From assembly GCA_028287665.1 (NCBI GenBank), contig JAQBPF010000304.1:1-10335 (forward strand): DNA of 10,335 nucleotides, read 5' to 3'. Numbering within the stretch: position 1 is the stretch's first letter; each line of letters opens with the position of its first letter. Source of the stretch: Deinococcus sp. GTDB lineage: Bacteria > Deinococcota > Deinococci > Deinococcales > Deinococcaceae. Positions 7,463 through 10,335 of this stretch are shown in pieces. The position numbers and the translations under genes are program-made. The notes under the pieces were generated by a model. That model worked only from the letters and a program-made list of their open reading frames with translations. It ran no database searches and was not told the DNA's origin.

Positions 7463-8368
7463 TTCCAAAGCCGCCTCCAATGTCCCCAACCGCGCCGCAA
7501 TCAGCGTTTGGGGACTTGTGTTGTAGCCGCCTGCCATCACCAGAACCAGGGGAATGCCGCGCAGGGCGGCCCAGCGGCAGAGCTGGTCATCCCGCTCGCG
7601 CACCCCGGCAGGCGTGAGGGCGAGGCGGCCCAACTGATCGCCTTCCAGCACATCGGCCCCCGCGAGGTAAAAGACAAAATCAGGGGCGAAGGCGTGCAGC
7701 GCAGAGAAAACCGAGTCTTGCAATGTCGCCAAATACGCCGCGTCACTGGTGCCGTCAGGCAGGGCCACATCCAACCCGCTGATCTCCTTCTGAAACGGGT
7801 AATTGTTGGCTCCATGCACGCTGACGGTGAACACGCGGGGTTCGGCGGCAAAGATGGAGGCCGTGCCGTTGCCCTGATGCACGTCCAGATCAACAATGGC
7901 AATCCGGGTGGCCCGGCCTTCATTCAAGAGCCACTGGGCGCTGATGGCCACGTCGTTGAGAAAGGAAAACCCCTCGGCGTGAGCGCGGTAGGCGTGGTGC
8001 GTGCCGCCGCCCAGGTTGATGCCGAGGCCCAGCGCCAAAGCGTCCTGGGTGGCGGCCAGAGTTGCGCCGCTGCTGGCCAGACCGCGCTCCACGACGGCAG
8101 GCGACCACGCGAACCCCAGCGCCCGTTCCTCGGCCCGCGTCACCTCTCCGGCCCGCCAGCGGCGCAGATAGTCGGCGTCGTGGACGCGCTCGGCCAATTC
8201 CCAGTCCAGCACCGGGGCATCCAGCAGCGGCAGCCTCTCCCCTGCTCCGGCCAGCAATGTTTCGCGGAATTCGGCGGGCAAGAACTGACGGCGTGGCGGC
8301 GGGCCAGCCGCAAACGACGTGCCGAGAAAGGCCGTGAATGCGCGGTAGGGATGTGGGAAGGTGGACAC
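7163..8368 (-). CDS. Histone-deacetylase-family protein with MafI-like C-terminal extension
   Basis: Residues 1-300 form a bacterial histone-deacetylase/acetoin-utilisation-type amidohydrolase, predicted to remove acetyl groups from lysine or small amines using zinc. The active site is complete: tandem His124-His125 (GGGTHHA), zinc ligands Asp162 and His164 (DLDVHQGNGT) and Asp244 (GADVLEGDQLG), and Tyr282 (AGGYNTSP). The usual fold ends near AARLGTLEAALE. About 100 further residues follow (303-401), rich in acidic helices, with ISHGEYGLALQMLTDRIEDM, which resembles MafI-family immunity proteins. The DNA for this tail is far lower in GC (117 of 240 bases in 7201-7440) than the enzyme part (47 of 60 in 7561-7620). 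The start is GTG 8368, with TAACCT 7 nt upstream. It is divergent from an acetyltransferase across 23 bp. Confidence 0.88.
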   Translation of the reverse strand: MSTFPHPYRAFTAFLGTSFAAGPPPRRQFLPAEFRETLLAGAGERLPLLDAPVLDWELAERVHDADYLRRWRAGEVTRAEERALGFAWSPAVVERGLASSGATLAATQDALALGLGINLGGGTHHAYRAHAEGFSFLNDVAISAQWLLNEGRATRIAIVDLDVHQGNGTASIFAAEPRVFTVSVHGANNYPFQKEISGLDVALPDGTSDAAYLATLQDSVFSALHAFAPDFVFYLAGADVLEGDQLGRLALTPAGVRERDDQLCRWAALRGIPLVLVMAGGYNTSPQTLIAARLGTLEAALESRIIHPLLQEVVNSLQEDQVQLSAEVAQLLFEDATDWISHGEYGLALQMLTDRIEDMELLFTASWWRRSLKLAELLGVHERVSVTYEYLAQAGLIAPEQ

Positions 8369-8375
8369 TCAAGGA

Positions 8376-8381
8376 AGGTTA
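8376..8381 (-). promoter_or_regulatory. Candidate -10 box of the deacetylase gene
   Basis: TAACCT on the minus strand, 7 nt before GTG 8368. A GTGACG 15 bp upstream is a partial -35 match. It shares two base pairs with the plus-strand box at 8380-8385. Confidence 0.45.
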
Positions 8382-8385
8382 TCCT
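8380..8385 (+). promoter_or_regulatory. Candidate -10 box of the acetyltransferase gene
   Basis: TATCCT, 6 nt before ATG 8392, identical to the hexamer before purU. It overlaps the opposite-strand box, so the shared element reads AGGTTATCCT. Any -35 would lie inside the deacetylase coding start. Confidence 0.5.
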
Positions 8386-8391
8386 GCGGGC

Positions 8392-8910
8392 ATGGCCGTC
8401 ACCCTACGCCCACTGCACCCCGGCGACGAGCAGGCCGCCGTGCGCTGGGCTGCCGACCCGGAATTCTGCCTGGCCGCAGGCTGGACGCCCCACCTTGCCC
8501 CGTGTCTGATCAGCAAGCACTGGAAGCGTCTGATTGCCGGAGCAGACCCAGACTTTCTGCGGCTGGGGGTAGAAGAAGATGGAGCACTTCTAGGCTACGT
8601 AGACCTCGCCAACAGGCAGACCCACACCGCAGAACTGGGCGTGGCGATTGGCGAACGGACGCAGTGGGGGCGTGGGCTGGCAGCTCAGGCGTGCAATTTA
8701 CTGCTGGCACAGGCATTTGGCCCGCTTGGGCTAACAACGGTCAGGGCACAGGTTCATGCGCCCAATACCCGCTCCCACCGGCTGATGCTGGGGCTGGGAT
8801 TCACAGTGATGGGGTCGGGCGAGCCGGAACTGTACCGGGGGGAGTGGGTGGAGGTGGTGTGCTATGTGCTGGGGCGGGCCGACTTCGAGCAGGCTTCCGC
8901 ACCGCCCTAG
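8392..8910 (+). CDS. GNAT-family N-acetyltransferase (RimJ/RimL-like)
   Basis: Predicted to transfer acetyl from acetyl-CoA to an amine, protein N-terminus or small molecule; substrate unknown. The 172-aa protein has the GNAT fold: N-terminal strand VTLRPLHPGDEQAAVRW, central LLGYVDLANRQTHTAELGVAIGE, acetyl-CoA loop QWGRGLAAQA (Q/RxxGxA motif) and C-terminal NTRSHRLMLGLGFTVMGSGE, typical of the RimJ/RimL subgroup. ATG 8392 is chosen since TATCCT lies 6 nt upstream and MAVTLRPL fits the usual first strand; an in-frame start at 8338 would overlap the opposite gene. The stop is TAG 8908-8910, 71 bp before the HtrA-like gene. Confidence 0.9.
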   Translation: MAVTLRPLHPGDEQAAVRWAADPEFCLAAGWTPHLAPCLISKHWKRLIAGADPDFLRLGVEEDGALLGYVDLANRQTHTAELGVAIGERTQWGRGLAAQACNLLLAQAFGPLGLTTVRAQVHAPNTRSHRLMLGLGFTVMGSGEPELYRGEWVEVVCYVLGRADFEQASAPP

Positions 8911-8969
8911 CCGTTCGGACAGGCCAGCGCCCCCACCATTCGCCCGGCGTAGTTTTAGCCTTCCAGACG

Positions 8970-8975
8970 CATTCT
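8970..8975 (+). promoter_or_regulatory. Candidate -10 box of the HtrA-like gene
   Basis: CATTCT ends 6 nt before ATG 8982. TAGCCT at 8956-8961 is a better TAnnnT match and would give a short leader. Either could serve; no -35 stands out. Confidence 0.3.
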
Positions 8976-8981
8976 ATGGGC

Positions 8982-10040
<1,059 letters not shown>

Positions 10041-10081
10041 AGCCTTGCCCCAGCCCCAGTCTCTGCAGCGGCCCGTGCGCG

Positions 10082-10087
10082 TAGCAT
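10082..10087 (+). promoter_or_regulatory. Candidate -10 box of the right-edge gene
   Basis: TAGCAT ends 5 nt before ATG 10093, with no Shine-Dalgarno. It lies 41 bp after the HtrA-like stop, so this gene may have its own promoter. Confidence 0.4.
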
Positions 10088-10092
10088 CAGGC

Positions 10093-10335
10093 ATGATTGA
10101 GCCTGCCGCGTTGCCCGCCCACCTGCTGCCCTCGGTGCGGGTGGCGGTGCGCTCCGCGATGTTGCGGGCCGGGGTAGAAAGCCTGCTGGCGGCGGCGGGC
10201 CTGAGCGTCCAGAGCAGCGACCACACCGAAACCGACGTGCTGATCGTGGACGATACCTGGCTGGCCGACCCGGACGCACTGGCTGACGCTCTGGCCGCAT
10301 CCGGGGCAATCGTGGCGCTGGGTGCGGGAGCCTGG
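10093..10335 (+). CDS. Response-regulator-like protein, partial
   Basis: The frame opens at ATG 10093 and stays open to the window end (81 codons). The N-terminus reads like a NarL-type receiver domain: VRVAVRSAMLRAGVESLLAA resembles the usual IRVLLADDHxLVRAGLxxLL, and ETDVLIVDDTWLADPDALAD resembles the strand with the phosphoacceptor Asp. The acidic pair of the first strand is replaced by AVRSA, so phosphorylation may not happen. A downstream LuxR-type DNA-binding domain is plausible but outside the window. It follows the HtrA-like gene by 52 bp on the same strand. Confidence 0.6.
   Translation, partial: MIEPAALPAHLLPSVRVAVRSAMLRAGVESLLAAAGLSVQSSDHTETDVLIVDDTWLADPDALADALAASGAIVALGAGAW

Noticed and set aside
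8361..8981. Extension of the HtrA-like frame back across the acetyltransferase
   Set aside because: This would overlap the acetyltransferase in another frame with Arg/Pro/Gly-rich sequence; the protein proper begins near 8976-9000.

Overview
The window is GC-rich, tightly packed bacterial chromosomal DNA. Several start codons (purU, aminopeptidase, histone-deacetylase-like gene, acetyltransferase, SIMPL gene, right-edge gene) have a TAnnnT -10-like hexamer only 5-8 nt upstream and no Shine-Dalgarno. This leaderless layout, with the gene content, suggests Deinococcus or a close relative. That is an inference; no rRNA or other marker is present.

Layout. 1-217: possible start of a gene leaving on the left edge, then a non-coding stretch with a hairpin and one copy of a short repeat. 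218-1153 (-): purU. 1324-2439 (+): M29 aminopeptidase, divergent from purU. 2449-2496: perfect 20-bp terminator stem between convergent genes. 2513-4204 (-): prfC (release factor 3), with a long structured leader (about 4205-4461) carrying a second copy of the short repeat. 4697-5605 (+): orphan TAXI-type periplasmic binding protein. 5631-6246 (-): toxin-antitoxin pair, a 57-aa putative antitoxin followed after 2 nt by a Doc/Fic toxin broken by a single-base frameshift. 6384-7151 (+): SIMPL-domain membrane-anchored protein. 7163-8368 (-): histone-deacetylase-family enzyme with a low-GC, MafI-immunity-like C-terminal extension. 8392-8910 (+): GNAT acetyltransferase, divergent from it across 23 bp with overlapping -10 boxes. 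8982-10040 (+): HtrA-like protein with Thr at the catalytic Ser position, no signal peptide and an RGG-rich linker before its PDZ domain. 10093-end (+): start of a response-regulator-like protein.

Most genes look like independent housekeeping or accessory units, not one pathway. The candidates most worth attention are the Doc toxin with a non-Phd small partner and a reconstructable frameshift, the deacetylase/immunity-like fusion with a sharp GC step, the HtrA-like RGG-PDZ protein with altered active site, and the back-to-back overlapping leaderless promoters at 8369-8391, which link a predicted deacetylase and a predicted acetyltransferase.
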